A DNA stretch of 54,170 nt. Origin: Amarobacter sp035326025. GTDB lineage: Bacteria; Chloroflexota; Dehalococcoidia; Tepidiformales; Tepidiformaceae. Numbering within the stretch: the first letter of the stretch is position 1; the number at the start of each line of letters is the position of its first letter. The stretch is from NCBI GenBank assembly GCA_035326025.1, contig DAOKYT010000012.1, forward strand, positions 1 through 54,170. Reading direction: 5' to 3'. The position numbers were made by a program, and so were the translations under genes. Of the stretch, positions 25,284 through 34,500 are shown piece after piece. The notes below the pieces were generated by a model. It searched no databases. It saw only the letters and a list, made by a program, of their open reading frames with translations, and was not told where the DNA came from.

Positions 25284-25685
25284 TTAGAACAGCAGCCCAC
25301 CGATCTCCTGGAATAACCCGGTCGCGCTATCCCAGCCGAGGTAGAGGAGGGCACCAGCCTGCACGGCGACGACGAGTCCGAGCGCGCCGATGAGCAGATT
25401 GCCCGCCATCGCCCGGCGGCGCCGCACGGCGCGGGCTTCCTTCTCGAGCCGTTCGAGCTCGGCCTTGAAGAAGGCGCGGTCATAGTCGCGGCGGAGTTCG
25501 GGCTTCGACAACACGGCATACGCTTCGTTCAGCCGTTGCATGGCGTCGCGCGCGGTTTCGTCGTGCGCCGATGCTTTCATCAGGTCGTCGGAGAGGCGTG
25601 CGTAGGCGTTTTCGATGCCCGAGAGGTCGCACTTCGGCGGCAGGTTGAGCACCGAGTAGTAGTCGATCAGTTTCGCGTCGGACAC
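25284..25685 (-). CDS. Membrane-anchored J-like domain protein without HPD
   Basis: 133 residues: an N-terminal J-domain-like region (DYYSVLNLPPKCDLSGIENA, RLNEAYAVLSKPELRRDYDRA), a basic coiled helix and a C-terminal membrane helix (LLIGALGLVVAVQAGALLYLG). The HPD tripeptide that stimulates DnaK is absent; the loop reads RLSDDLMKAS. The GTG start has GGGAGG 6 nt upstream; longer frames overlap the tetR gene. It is probably a J-like adaptor rather than a canonical co-chaperone, possibly co-transcribed with the TetR regulator upstream. Confidence 0.78.
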   Translation of the reverse strand: MSDAKLIDYYSVLNLPPKCDLSGIENAYARLSDDLMKASAHDETARDAMQRLNEAYAVLSKPELRRDYDRAFFKAELERLEKEARAVRRRRAMAGNLLIGALGLVVAVQAGALLYLGWDSATGLFQEIGGLLF

Positions 25686-25728
25686 AAACTGCCTCCCTAC
25701 AGAAGAGAAACGGCAGCGACGCGGGGAA

Positions 25729-26355
25729 CTAGAGGGTGCCGCGCAAAGATTTCGCCCCCGCCAGGCCCCGGATGTAGTAGCGGACCTGCTGGAGCGGGGT
25801 CTCACGGTCGATGGGTGCACCACCGAAGACGTGGGCGAGGATGAACATGTTGAGGATGCCCGTGATCGCCGTCGCGCAGGCAAGCACGTGGTCGTCTCGG
25901 AGCGCGCCGGACTCCATCCCCTGGTGGAGGATCTCGTCGAGGGGCTGGCGCACACGGTCGCCCAGCGCCTGCGAGAACTCGGCCATGGGGACGCCCCCGA
26001 GACCGAAGACCTCGCGCAGGACCAGGGCAATGATCTCCTCCTGCTGGAGGAAGTATTCGAGATAACGCTCGCAGTAGGCGAGGACGCGGTCCTGGATGGG
26101 CGCCTCGACGGGGAGGTTGGAACGAATGCTGGAGGCCATCTCTTCGAGGATTTCGCGGACGATGCTTGCGTAGAGCCCCTCTTTCGAGCCGAAGTAGTAG
26201 TAGATCATCGGCTTCGTGGTCTGGGCGTCCTCGGAGATCTCGCGGAGGGAAGTGGCCGCGAATCCCTTGTGGGAGAAGTGGCGCAGGGCGCTGGCGAAGA
26301 TGCGCTCGCGCACGTCGGCTTCTCGCGCGGACCCGGTTACGGGAGAAACGCTCAC
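25729..26355 (-). CDS. TetR-family transcriptional regulator
   Basis: 208 residues. The N-terminal helix-turn-helix is IFASALRHFSHKGFAATSLREISEDAQTTKPM in two steps, with YYYFGSKEGLYASIVREIL after it, the TetR signature. The C-terminal ligand domain is divergent (RPLDEILHQGMESGALRDD). The GTG start has GGAG 9 nt upstream and a TATACT -10 at 26409-26414 on the minus strand. Targets are unknown; it is divergent from the pyr operon, which has its own control. Confidence 0.9.
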   Translation of the reverse strand: MSVSPVTGSAREADVRERIFASALRHFSHKGFAATSLREISEDAQTTKPMIYYYFGSKEGLYASIVREILEEMASSIRSNLPVEAPIQDRVLAYCERYLEYFLQQEEIIALVLREVFGLGGVPMAEFSQALGDRVRQPLDEILHQGMESGALRDDHVLACATAITGILNMFILAHVFGGAPIDRETPLQQVRYYIRGLAGAKSLRGTL

Positions 26356-26450
26356 GAAGGTTTGCTCCAGGCGGGAGAGGGCTGGCCCCGTGGGGCGCTC
26401 GTAGCAGGAGTATACCGCCGGCCGCCTTACGGATAATCCCGCCGCGACGA

Positions 26451-26479
26451 TTGCCGCACGACTGCTGCTGCGCTACGCT
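26451..26479 (+). promoter_or_regulatory. pyr operon promoter
   Basis: TTGCCG (26451-26456), 17-nt spacer, TACGCT (26474-26479). Transcription would begin around 26485-26487, just before the PyrR hairpin. Confidence 0.6.
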
Positions 26480-26487
26480 CGGTGAAA

Positions 26488-26520
26488 CCCTTTAAGGCGG
26501 TCCCGTGAGGCTGCTAAGGG
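26488..26520 (+). promoter_or_regulatory. PyrR-binding RNA hairpin
   Basis: CCCTT (26488-26492) pairs with AAGGG (26516-26520) and GCGG (26497-26500) with CTGC (26511-26514). The apical part reads GGTCCCGTGAGGCTG, matching the consensus of PyrR-binding loops (ARUCCNGNGAGGYU). In other bacteria PyrR-UMP stabilises this element and so promotes downstream termination or blocks translation. Confidence 0.8.
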
Positions 26521-26533
26521 AGGAGGTGCCGGC

Positions 26534-26596
26534 ATGGCCGGCAAGTGTATCCCGCTGTGCGCCTGCTCCGATGGCCGGGGGAGGCGTTTTTCATGA
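26534..26596 (+). CDS. pyr operon leader peptide (20 codons)
   Basis: The ATG at 26534 is preceded by the very strong AGGGAGGAGG (26517-26526, 7-nt spacer). The frame encodes 20 residues with Cys at positions 5, 9 and 11 and a basic end (RGRRFS), stopping at TGA 26594-26596. That stop overlaps the pyrR ATG (26593-26595) as ATGA. The ORF spans the terminator hairpin, so its translation would melt the stem and deliver ribosomes to pyrR. Its 5' part also contains a perfect 7-bp hairpin TGCCGGC / GCCGGCA (26527-26543). It is seen directly in the sequence; function is inferred. Confidence 0.55.
   Translation: MAGKCIPLCACSDGRGRRFS
26560..26591 (+). terminator. pyr attenuator terminator
   Basis: CGCCT-G-CTCC (26560-26569) pairs with GGGG-G-AGGCG (26577-26586, one internal mismatch), followed by TTTTT (26587-26591), immediately before the pyrR ATG. 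The 3' arm includes GGGGGAGG, the pyrR Shine-Dalgarno, so the same stem can also occlude translation. Confidence 0.7.
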
Positions 26597-27138
26597 GCGG
26601 CCCCTACCTCGGCCCCGAAGAACTCTCACGGACGATTCGCCGCCTCGGGCACGAAATCGTCGAGAACAACCACGGAACACAGGACCTGGTACTCGTCGGC
26701 CTCCTTTCGCGCGGATATCCGCTCGCGCGGAGGCTGGGCGCCGCCATCCGTGAATTCGAGGGGGTGGATATCCCGGTCGGAGCGCTGGATATCGGTCTGT
26801 ACCGCGACGACGTGACCCGGCGTGGGGCGCCGCCCCCCGTCCGCCCGAGCGACATCCCGGCCTCGATCGACGGCAAGACCGTGGTCCTGGTGGACGATGT
26901 GCTCTTCACCGGGCGGAGCATCCGGGCGGCGCTCGATGCGCTCCTCGACTTTGGCCGCCCCGCGCGGGTGCGGCTGGCTGTGCTGGTGGACCGGGGACAC
27001 CGCGAATTGCCCATCCGCCCCGACTTCGTCGGCAAGAACATCCCCACCGCCCTTGTCCAGGACGTGCAGGTTCGCCTGGCTGAAGTCGACGGCGAAGACG
27101 GCGTCTACGTATCAGGGGAGGAGGCCGGGCATGCTTGA
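26593..27138 (+). CDS. pyrR: PyrR bifunctional pyr regulator / uracil phosphoribosyltransferase
   Basis: RNA-binding attenuation protein of the pyr operon that often retains UPRTase activity. The 181 residues include EELSRTIRRLGHEIVE, the loop DIGLYRDD and the PRPP motif TVVLVDDVLFTGRSIRAA. The start is the ATG at 26593, with GGGGGAGG 8 nt upstream; an in-frame ATG at 26545 lies inside the leader. It is the first main gene of the operon, downstream of a PyrR-type hairpin, and overlaps pyrB by 8 nt. Confidence 0.95.
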   Translation: MSGPYLGPEELSRTIRRLGHEIVENNHGTQDLVLVGLLSRGYPLARRLGAAIREFEGVDIPVGALDIGLYRDDVTRRGAPPPVRPSDIPASIDGKTVVLVDDVLFTGRSIRAALDALLDFGRPARVRLAVLVDRGHRELPIRPDFVGKNIPTALVQDVQVRLAEVDGEDGVYVSGEEAGHA

Positions 27139-28120
27139 CGTCCAGGCTTCGACCGCTGACGCCGGCGCGCCGGCGATGCCGGCATGGACTCGCAAGGACC
27201 TGCTCGACACGGACACGCTCACGCCGGAGGAGATCGCGCTTATCCTGGATACGGCCGAGGGCATGCACGAGGTCCGCTCGCGGCCTGTCGCGAAGGTGGC
27301 CACCCTCCGCGGAGTGACGGTGGTCACGCTCTTTTACGAACAGAGCACCCGCACACGCGCCAGCTTCGAAGTCGCCGCGAAAGCGCTTGGCGCCGATGTC
27401 GTCAACCTGAGCGCCTCGGGAAGCTCGGTGGAGAAGGGCGAGTCGCTCATCGACACCGTGCGCACGCTCGAGGCGATTGGCGCCGACATCCTGGTGATGC
27501 GCCACGGGAAGTCAGGGGCGCCATACCTGGCGGCCCGCAACACGCGCGCGGGGGTGATCAACGGTGGCGATGGGACACACGCGCACCCAACGCAGGCGTT
27601 GCTGGACCTGTTCACCATGCGGCGCCACGTGGGCGACCTGGCCGGCAAGAAGGTGGTGATCGTCGGCGACGTCCTGCACAGCCGGGTCGCGCGGTCGAAC
27701 CTGTGGACGCTCCTCGCCTCCGGGGCGGAGGTGACGCTGTGCGGGCCGGCCACGCTCGTGCCCCGGACGCTGGACGGCGCCGCGGGCGAGCGAGCTCGCT
27801 GCACGGTCACGACGGACTTCGACCGGGCAATCGAGGGGGCAGACGTGGTGATGGCGCTGCGGATGCAGAAGGAGCGGCAGGAGAAGGGGCTCATTCCCTC
27901 GCTGCGCGAGTACATCGCCGGCTACCAGCTCAACAAGCGGAGGCTCGGGCTGGCCAACCCTGGCGCGCTCGTCATGCACCCCGGACCCATGAACGAGGGC
28001 ATCGAGATCGCGCCGGAGGTTGCGCACGGTGTGGCATCCGTGATCGAGGAACAGGTCGCGAACGGGGTTGCCGTACGCATGGCGATCCTCTATCTCATGG
28101 CGACGGCGAGGCACGCATGA
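27131..28120 (+). CDS. pyrB: Aspartate carbamoyltransferase catalytic subunit
   Basis: Condenses carbamoyl phosphate with aspartate. The 329 residues include the carbamoyl-phosphate motif STRTRASFE, the Ser/Lys loop SGSSVEKGESLIDT, HPTQALLDLFTM and the C-terminal MHPGPMNEGIE. The start is the ATG at 27131 after GGGGAGGAGG. There is no pyrI gene nearby, and PyrC follows with an ATGA overlap, so a PyrB-PyrC complex is possible. Confidence 0.96.
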   Translation: MLDVQASTADAGAPAMPAWTRKDLLDTDTLTPEEIALILDTAEGMHEVRSRPVAKVATLRGVTVVTLFYEQSTRTRASFEVAAKALGADVVNLSASGSSVEKGESLIDTVRTLEAIGADILVMRHGKSGAPYLAARNTRAGVINGGDGTHAHPTQALLDLFTMRRHVGDLAGKKVVIVGDVLHSRVARSNLWTLLASGAEVTLCGPATLVPRTLDGAAGERARCTVTTDFDRAIEGADVVMALRMQKERQEKGLIPSLREYIAGYQLNKRRLGLANPGALVMHPGPMNEGIEIAPEVAHGVASVIEEQVANGVAVRMAILYLMATARHA

Positions 28121-29442
28121 GCGACCGCATCGTGATTCGTGGAGGACGCGTGCTGGACCCCGGCGCCGGGCTTGATGCGACGCTCGACGTGCTGGTGGCG
28201 GATGGGCTGGTGGCGCGCATCGCGGCCGGCATCGAGCCCGATGGCGCCCGGGTCGTCTATGCGAGCGGATGCCTCGTGATGCCGGGGTTCGTCGACCTGC
28301 ACACGCATCTCCGCGAGCCCGGCTTCGAACAGAAGGGCACGATCGCGACCGAGACACTCGCCGCCTTGCGGGGCGGTTTCACGACCGTCTGCGCGATGCC
28401 GAATACCAGCCCGGCCCCCGATTCGGCGCCGGTGGTCGAGGCGATTCGCGACATCATCGCGCGCGAGGCGCGGGTCCGCGTGCTCCAGGTAGGATGCGTG
28501 ACGCGGCGCCGCGAGGGGCGCGAGCTGGCGGAACTTTCGGAGCTGGCGGCGAGCGGATGCATCGCGCTCAGTGACGACGGTAGCCCGGTGGCGAACGCGA
28601 GGCTCATGCGCCATGCGATGGAACTCGCTCGGGCGCTCGGGCTGCCCATCAGCGAGCATTGCGACGAGCCTGAACTCAGCCATGGGGGCTCGATGAACGA
28701 GGGCCGCGTCTCCGAACGGCTTGGCCTCCCGGGGCAACCGGTGGCGGCCGAGACCGCGGCGATCGCCCGGAACATCGCGCTTTGCGAGACGACCGGCGCG
28801 CGCCTGCACGTCGCCCACGTGACGACCGCGCGAGGCCTCGATCTGGTGGCGGACGCCAAATCGCGCGGGCTGCCGATCACGTGTGAAGTAACCCCCAGCC
28901 ACCTCTTCCTGACCGAGGACGCAGTGTTCGGGCCGGGCAGCGAGCCCGCGTATGACACCAACGCGAAGATCAACCCGCCGTTGCGCACCGAGACCGACCG
29001 GCGGGCCCTGCTATCCGGGGTGAACGCGGGAGTGATCGATGCCATCGCCACCGACCACGCACCCCACGCCATCGAGGACAAGCTCCAGGAATTCGACGAC
29101 GCGGCTTTCGGCATCAGCTGTCTCGAGACCGCGGCGGGCTCCGTCTTCACCCTGGTGAGCCAGGGGGCACTCGACCTGGCGGCGGCCGTCCGGGCGCTCA
29201 CCGCGGGCCCGGCACGGGCATTCGGCATCGCTGCCCGGATTCCCGGCGTGGGCCGGCTGGAGCCCGGCCTGTCGCGGGACATGGTCATCCTCGACCCGGC
29301 CGCGCGGTGGCCCGTGGACCCCCTGGAGTTCGTGTCGAAGGGCAAGAACACGCCGCTCGCGGGTACCACGCTCACGGGGGCCGTGCGCGCAGTGGTCGTC
29401 AATGGGAACCTTGCATACGAACGGGAGGCTGCCGGTGTCTGA
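28117..29442 (+). CDS. pyrC: Dihydroorotase
   Basis: Cyclises carbamoyl-aspartate to dihydroorotate. The 441 residues are of the long (class I) type: metal ligands HTHLREPG, a downstream DDGSPVANARLM, HVAHVTTARGLDLV, and the catalytic Asp with His in ATDHAPHAIEDK. The N-terminal RIVIRGGRVLDPGAGLD is the small beta domain. It overlaps pyrB (ATGA) and carA (8 nt). Confidence 0.96.
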   Translation: MSDRIVIRGGRVLDPGAGLDATLDVLVADGLVARIAAGIEPDGARVVYASGCLVMPGFVDLHTHLREPGFEQKGTIATETLAALRGGFTTVCAMPNTSPAPDSAPVVEAIRDIIAREARVRVLQVGCVTRRREGRELAELSELAASGCIALSDDGSPVANARLMRHAMELARALGLPISEHCDEPELSHGGSMNEGRVSERLGLPGQPVAAETAAIARNIALCETTGARLHVAHVTTARGLDLVADAKSRGLPITCEVTPSHLFLTEDAVFGPGSEPAYDTNAKINPPLRTETDRRALLSGVNAGVIDAIATDHAPHAIEDKLQEFDDAAFGISCLETAAGSVFTLVSQGALDLAAAVRALTAGPARAFGIAARIPGVGRLEPGLSRDMVILDPAARWPVDPLEFVSKGKNTPLAGTTLTGAVRAVVVNGNLAYEREAAGV

Positions 29443-30535
29443 TGCCCTGCTGGTCCTCGCCGATGGGTCGGTGTTTCCTGGCCGATCGGTTGGCGCACCC
29501 GGCAACGCCGACGGCGAGGTGGTGTTCAACACCTCGATGACGGGTTACCAGGAAATGCTCACCGACCCGTCGTATGCGGGGCAGCTGCTCACCCTCACCT
29601 ACCCGCTCATCGGCAACTACGGCATCGACGAACGGGTCGAGGAATCGGCCCGGATCCAGCCGGCCGGGCTGATCGTCCGCGAGGCAGTCCTGCTGCCGAG
29701 CCACATCCGGTCGCACCAGACGCTCCGCGAGTACCTCGAGGCGCGGGGCGTGGTGGCAATCGATGGCGTGGATACGCGCGCGGTCACCCGGCGTATCCGC
29801 CGCCATGGGGTGATGCCCGGCACGATCACCACGACCGGGACGGCCAGCCAGGCACTCGAACGGCTTCGCGGGCTGCCGGACTACGACAACGTGAACTGGG
29901 TCGAAACCGTCACCACCGGCCGTGTCTTCGACTGGTCAATCCCGCCTGGCGAAGGCCGCTACCGGGTTGCGCTGCTCGATGGCGGGGTGAAACGGAACAT
30001 CATGCGGTCGCTGGAGGCCAGGCTCTGCTCGGTGCGCGTCTTCCCGGCGGAGACGCCCGCGGAGGACCTGCTGCGGCTGCACCCGGATGGCATCGTGCTC
30101 TCGCCCGGACCGGGCGACCCCCGCCTGCTCGATGGGATGGTACGAGAGGTGCGCCACCTCATCGGGAAAGCGCCGATCCTCGGCATCTGCCTCGGCCACC
30201 AGGTGGCCGCGCGGGCACTGGGCGCCGGGACCTTCAAGCTGCCGTTTGGACACCGGGGTGGCAACCATCCCGTGAAAGACACGGTCACGGGACACGTGAC
30301 CATCACCGCCCAGAACCACGGCTACGCTGTCGACCCGGATCACCTCGATCGGGCAGCATACGTAAGCCACATCAACCTCAACGACCAGACGGTGGAGGGC
30401 ATCGCGCTCAAGACCGAACCACTCATGACCATCCAGTATCATTCCGAAGCCTGCCCGGGGCCGCTCGACAACGCGTACATCTTCGACCGGTTCGTCGAGA
30501 TGATGGCCACCGTGCGAGGAGGGGTTAGCGCATGA
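29435..30535 (+). CDS. carA: Carbamoyl-phosphate synthase small subunit
   Basis: Glutamine amidotransferase subunit supplying ammonia to CarB. 366 residues: N-terminal domain with VVFNTSMTGYQEMLTDPSY, class I amidotransferase domain with the nucleophile in LGICLGHQ and the His/Glu pair in QYHSEACPGP. The GTG at 29435 has GGGAGG 6 nt upstream. It lies in the pyr operon, so arginine and pyrimidine supply share a PyrR-controlled enzyme unless another car locus exists. Confidence 0.96.
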   Translation: MSDALLVLADGSVFPGRSVGAPGNADGEVVFNTSMTGYQEMLTDPSYAGQLLTLTYPLIGNYGIDERVEESARIQPAGLIVREAVLLPSHIRSHQTLREYLEARGVVAIDGVDTRAVTRRIRRHGVMPGTITTTGTASQALERLRGLPDYDNVNWVETVTTGRVFDWSIPPGEGRYRVALLDGGVKRNIMRSLEARLCSVRVFPAETPAEDLLRLHPDGIVLSPGPGDPRLLDGMVREVRHLIGKAPILGICLGHQVAARALGAGTFKLPFGHRGGNHPVKDTVTGHVTITAQNHGYAVDPDHLDRAAYVSHINLNDQTVEGIALKTEPLMTIQYHSEACPGPLDNAYIFDRFVEMMATVRGGVSA

Positions 30536-30987
30536 CTCGAGCCACCGAAATCCACCGCGCCACCGATAGTGACGCCGACTGCGAAGGGATTGCCGCGATC
30601 ATGCGTGGCATGGGCGCCGAGAACGTCGGCCTCCAGGGCGAATTCGATGCGAACCGGGTGCGCAACTGGATCAGGCGGCTCGGTGAAGACGGTGCGATCT
30701 ACATCGCCTTCGATGGGAGCATCCCGGTCGCGTTCGGCGCGCTCGATTTCGATACGGCCGCGCCCGAAACCGGCCTGCTCGGCGTATGGGTATTGCCCGA
30801 CTACCGGCGCCGGGGGCTGGCCACCGACCTGGCGGAGATGTTGGTCGCGTTCGCGCGCGACCGCGGCTACCGCAAGATCCGCGGGCGCCTGCCAGAAGGC
30901 AACGAGCCCGCCCTCAGCTTCCTGTCGTCCATCGGGGCGATGGTGCCACTCCGCAACCCCGACATGACCTTCGAGCTGCCGCTCTAG
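30532..30987 (+). CDS. GNAT-family N-acetyltransferase
   Basis: A 151-residue acetyl-CoA-dependent acyltransferase fold. The acetyl-CoA loop is VLPDYRRRGLATDLAEMLV, with an upstream beta strand SIPVAFGALDF and the C-terminal GNEPALSFLSSIGA. The acceptor is unknown. It sits between carA and carB with an ATGA overlap to carA, so it must be co-transcribed with the pyr genes; such a gene is not a usual part of this operon. Confidence 0.87.
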   Translation: MTRATEIHRATDSDADCEGIAAIMRGMGAENVGLQGEFDANRVRNWIRRLGEDGAIYIAFDGSIPVAFGALDFDTAAPETGLLGVWVLPDYRRRGLATDLAEMLVAFARDRGYRKIRGRLPEGNEPALSFLSSIGAMVPLRNPDMTFELPL

Positions 30988-31018
30988 GGTGGAGATCACG
31001 ACGCAAGGGGGCTACCAG

Positions 31019-31471
31019 GTGAGTGCGCGTCCCGCCGTTCGGCGCCGAAACAACGCACCCGTACGCCCGCCGCGGCCGGCGACGAGCGTACCGGACTTCC
31101 TGTTCGCGCTCGCGATGTGCGCGTGGGTGATGGCGGCCATCTTCGTCGTCGCCACGTTCACCTACGACGATCTCTCGGCGGGCGATGCGGGGACCGACCT
31201 TGCGCGGCTGTTCGCGGCTTCGCTGGCGCTCGCTGGCGGGTGCGGCTTCCTCATCGGCGTCATGTTGCTGCGCGGTGAGCGGCGCCGCGCCGACCACTAC
31301 GTGACGCCCGTGATCATCGGCGCGGTCATGGGGACGCTGGAAGCCATCCTGTTCCTGTGGCCGGCCGAGGCGTTCCTGTTCGCCCCATTCGCGCTCCTCG
31401 TCTTCGTCTTCCGGCCCGTGCGCCGCCATCTCTCCAGGATGGTGCGCCCGGGCAGCGACATCTTCAGGTAA
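31019..31471 (+). CDS. Four-helix membrane protein of unknown function
   Basis: 150 residues: a basic, Pro-rich N-terminus (RPAVRRRNNAPVRPPRP), then four hydrophobic segments (FLFALAMCAWVMAAIFVVAT, LFAASLALAGGCGFLIGVM, TPVIIGAVMGTLEAILFLWP, AFLFAPFALLVFVF). Positive-inside rules put both ends in the cytoplasm. The chosen GTG at 31019 has AGGGGG 7 nt upstream; a GTG at 30989 would add ten residues. No family was recognised. It lies within the pyr operon before carB. Confidence 0.65.
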   Translation: MSARPAVRRRNNAPVRPPRPATSVPDFLFALAMCAWVMAAIFVVATFTYDDLSAGDAGTDLARLFAASLALAGGCGFLIGVMLLRGERRRADHYVTPVIIGAVMGTLEAILFLWPAEAFLFAPFALLVFVFRPVRRHLSRMVRPGSDIFR

Positions 31472-31564
31472 CGGCCATATGCAGCTCACGCCTGGACACC
31501 CGAACAACCGCCGGGAGGGCCCCATCTGGCCCGGGACCCGGCAGTCCACGCCCGGAGGCCCGCA

Positions 31565-34500
31565 GTGAAACCAGCCAGTGTCCTGATCATCGGCTCGGGC
31601 CCGATCGTCATCGGCCAGGCGGCCGAGTTCGACTATGCCGGCACCCAGGCCTGCAAGGCGATGCGCGAGGAAGGCGTCCGCAGCATCCTCGTGAATTCGA
31701 ATCCGGCCACGATCATGACCGACCTCGATGTGGCCGACGCGGTGTACGTGGAACCCCTGACCGTGCCCGTGCTCGAGCGCATCATCGCCCGGGAGCGGCC
31801 CGAGGGGCTCCTGCCGACCCTGGGCGGCCAAACCGGACTCAATCTCGCGGTCGACCTCGCCAACGCGGGCATCCTCGAAACATACAACGTGCGGTTGCTG
31901 GGTACGCCGCTGGAAGCGATCCGGCGAGCCGAGGATCGCGAGCTCTTCCGCGCCATGCTGGCGAAACTCGGCGAGCCGGTCCTCGAGAGCGACATCTGCG
32001 TGACTCTCGAAGAGTGCGTCGCGGCGGCGGAAAAGATCGGCCTGCCGGTGGTGATCCGGCCGGCCTACACACTGGGCGGGACAGGCGGCGGCATGGCCTT
32101 CACCATGGACCAGCTGCGGGAGGTCGCGGCCAGCGGCCTCGCGGCCAGCCCCATCACCCAGGTGCTGGTGGAGAAGAACCTGCTCGGCTGGAAGGAAGTC
32201 GAATACGAGGTGATGCGCGACGGCGCCGGCAACTGCATCACCATCTGCAACATGGAGAACCTGGACCCGATGGGCGTCCATACCGGCGACTCGATCGTGG
32301 TCGCCCCGTCGCAAACCCTGAGCGACAAGGACTACCAGATGCTGCGCTCGGCGGCGCTCCGCATCATCGATGAGCTTGGCATCGAAGGGGGCTGCAACGT
32401 CCAGTTCTCGCTGGCCCCGCGCAAGGACGTGCGCGACTGGACCGGCGACCCCGCGGGGCCGCTGCCCTACTACGTCATCGAGGTGAACCCGCGCGTTTCG
32501 CGGTCATCGGCCCTGGCTTCGAAGGCGACCGGGTATCCGATCGCCCGCGTGGCCGCGAAGATCGCCTGCGGGAAGACGCTCGATCAGATCCCCAACGCGG
32601 TGACGCGGAAGACGACCGCTGCCTTCGAGCCCGCCCTCGACTATTGCGTGGTCAAGATCCCGCGCTGGCCCTTCGACAAGTTCGCCCTCGGCGACCGCGG
32701 GCTGGGCACTCAGATGAAGGCCACGGGCGAGGTGATGGCCATCGACCGCTCGTTCGAGGCCGCGTTGAACAAGGCCGTGCGTTCGCTGGAGGCCGGCGGC
32801 CGGACGCTGCTCTGGGAGAAGCCCGAGTGGCGAAACGCCGGGGAACTTCCCCTGCATGCCACCGATGAGCGCCTCTGGGCGCTGATGGCAGCCTTGCGCC
32901 GCGGCGCGGACACGATGGAACTCGCGCACAAGACCAACGGCATCGACCCGTGGTTCATCGAACGCCTGCGCAATATCGTGGAGATGGAGAAGCGGCTGCT
33001 CAACGAGCCGCTCCACCCGGACCTCCTCCTCGCCGCGAAGCGCTACGGCTTCAGCGACGAAATGGTCGGCCAGCTGGCCGACCGCCTGCCCGAGCAGATC
33101 CGGGCGCTCAGGCATGAATGGGGCATCCGGCCCGTGTACAAAATGGTGGACACGTGCGCCGCGGAGTTCGATGCGGCCACGCCGTACTTCTACAGCACCT
33201 ACGAGACCGAAAACGAGGCGGTCTCCGAAGGCGGCGCGGCCGCGGTGGTAGTCGGCAGCGGCCCCATTCGCATCGGCCAGGGGATCGAGTTCGACTACGC
33301 GAGCGTGCACGCGGCCTGGGCGCTGCAGGATGCAGGACTCCGCTCGGTGATGGTGAACTCCAACCCCGAGACCGTGTCGACCGACTTCGATACCTCCGAC
33401 CGCCTCTACTTCGAGCCGCTCGATGAGGAAGCGGTCCGCGACATCATCGAGAACGAAGGCGGCGACGGCGATGAGCTGCCCGCCAGCATCGTCCAGTTCG
33501 GGGGGCAGACGGCGATCAACCTCGCGGGCCCGCTCCGCCGGGCCGGGCTCCCGATCATCGGGTCGAGCGCCGACGCCATCGACACGGCCGAAGACCGGCG
33601 GCTCTTCGAGCGCTTCCTCCAGGACCTCGGCATCCCCCAGCCTCCGGGCGCCGCGATCATGGACATCGAAGAGGCCATGAAAACGGCCCAGGCGATCGGC
33701 TACCCGGTGCTGGTCCGTCCCTCATACGTCCTCGGCGGCCGCGCGATGGAAATCGTGCAGAACGCCACCGAGCTCGTGACGTTCGTGAGCGCGGCGGCCG
33801 AGGTCGCACAGGGCAAGCCGATCCTGATCGACAAGTTTCTGGAAGGCAGCGAAGTCGAAGTCGACGCCATCTGCGACGGCGAGTCCGTGCTCATCCCCGG
33901 CATCATGGAGCATATCGAGCGGGCGGGCGTGCACAGCGGCGACTCGATGGCGGTCTACCCGCCCGTCCACCTGGACGCCGAGGAGCGCGCGGCGATCGTC
34001 GATTACACGAGGCGAATCGTGCTGGGCCTCGGGGCCATCGGCCTGACCAATATCCAGTACGTCGTCCTGCCGCGGCGGGCGGGCGAGCCGCCCCGGGTGT
34101 TCGTGCTCGAGGTGAACCCCCGGGCGAGCCGGACTGTCCCCTTCCTCTCGAAGGTAACGGGTGTGCCGATGGTGAGCCTGGCCGTGGGGGCCATGCTGGG
34201 CAAGAAGCTGAAGGACCAGGGCTATCCCGACGGAGCCTGGCCGGAACGGAACCTCGTCGCGATCAAGGCGCCGGTGTTCTCGATGTCCAAGCTCAAGGGC
34301 GTGGACACCTACCTGGGCCCGGAAATGAAGAGCACCGGCGAGGTGATGGGCATCGACCGGACCTTCGAAGGAGCCGTGGCCAAGGCGCTGATCGCCTCGG
34401 ACATGGCGCTGAAGCCGAACGCCGCCATCCTCCTCAGCGTCAGCGACCGGACCAAGGCCGATGCGCTCCCGCTCATCCGCCTGTTGCAGGGGGCCGGCTA

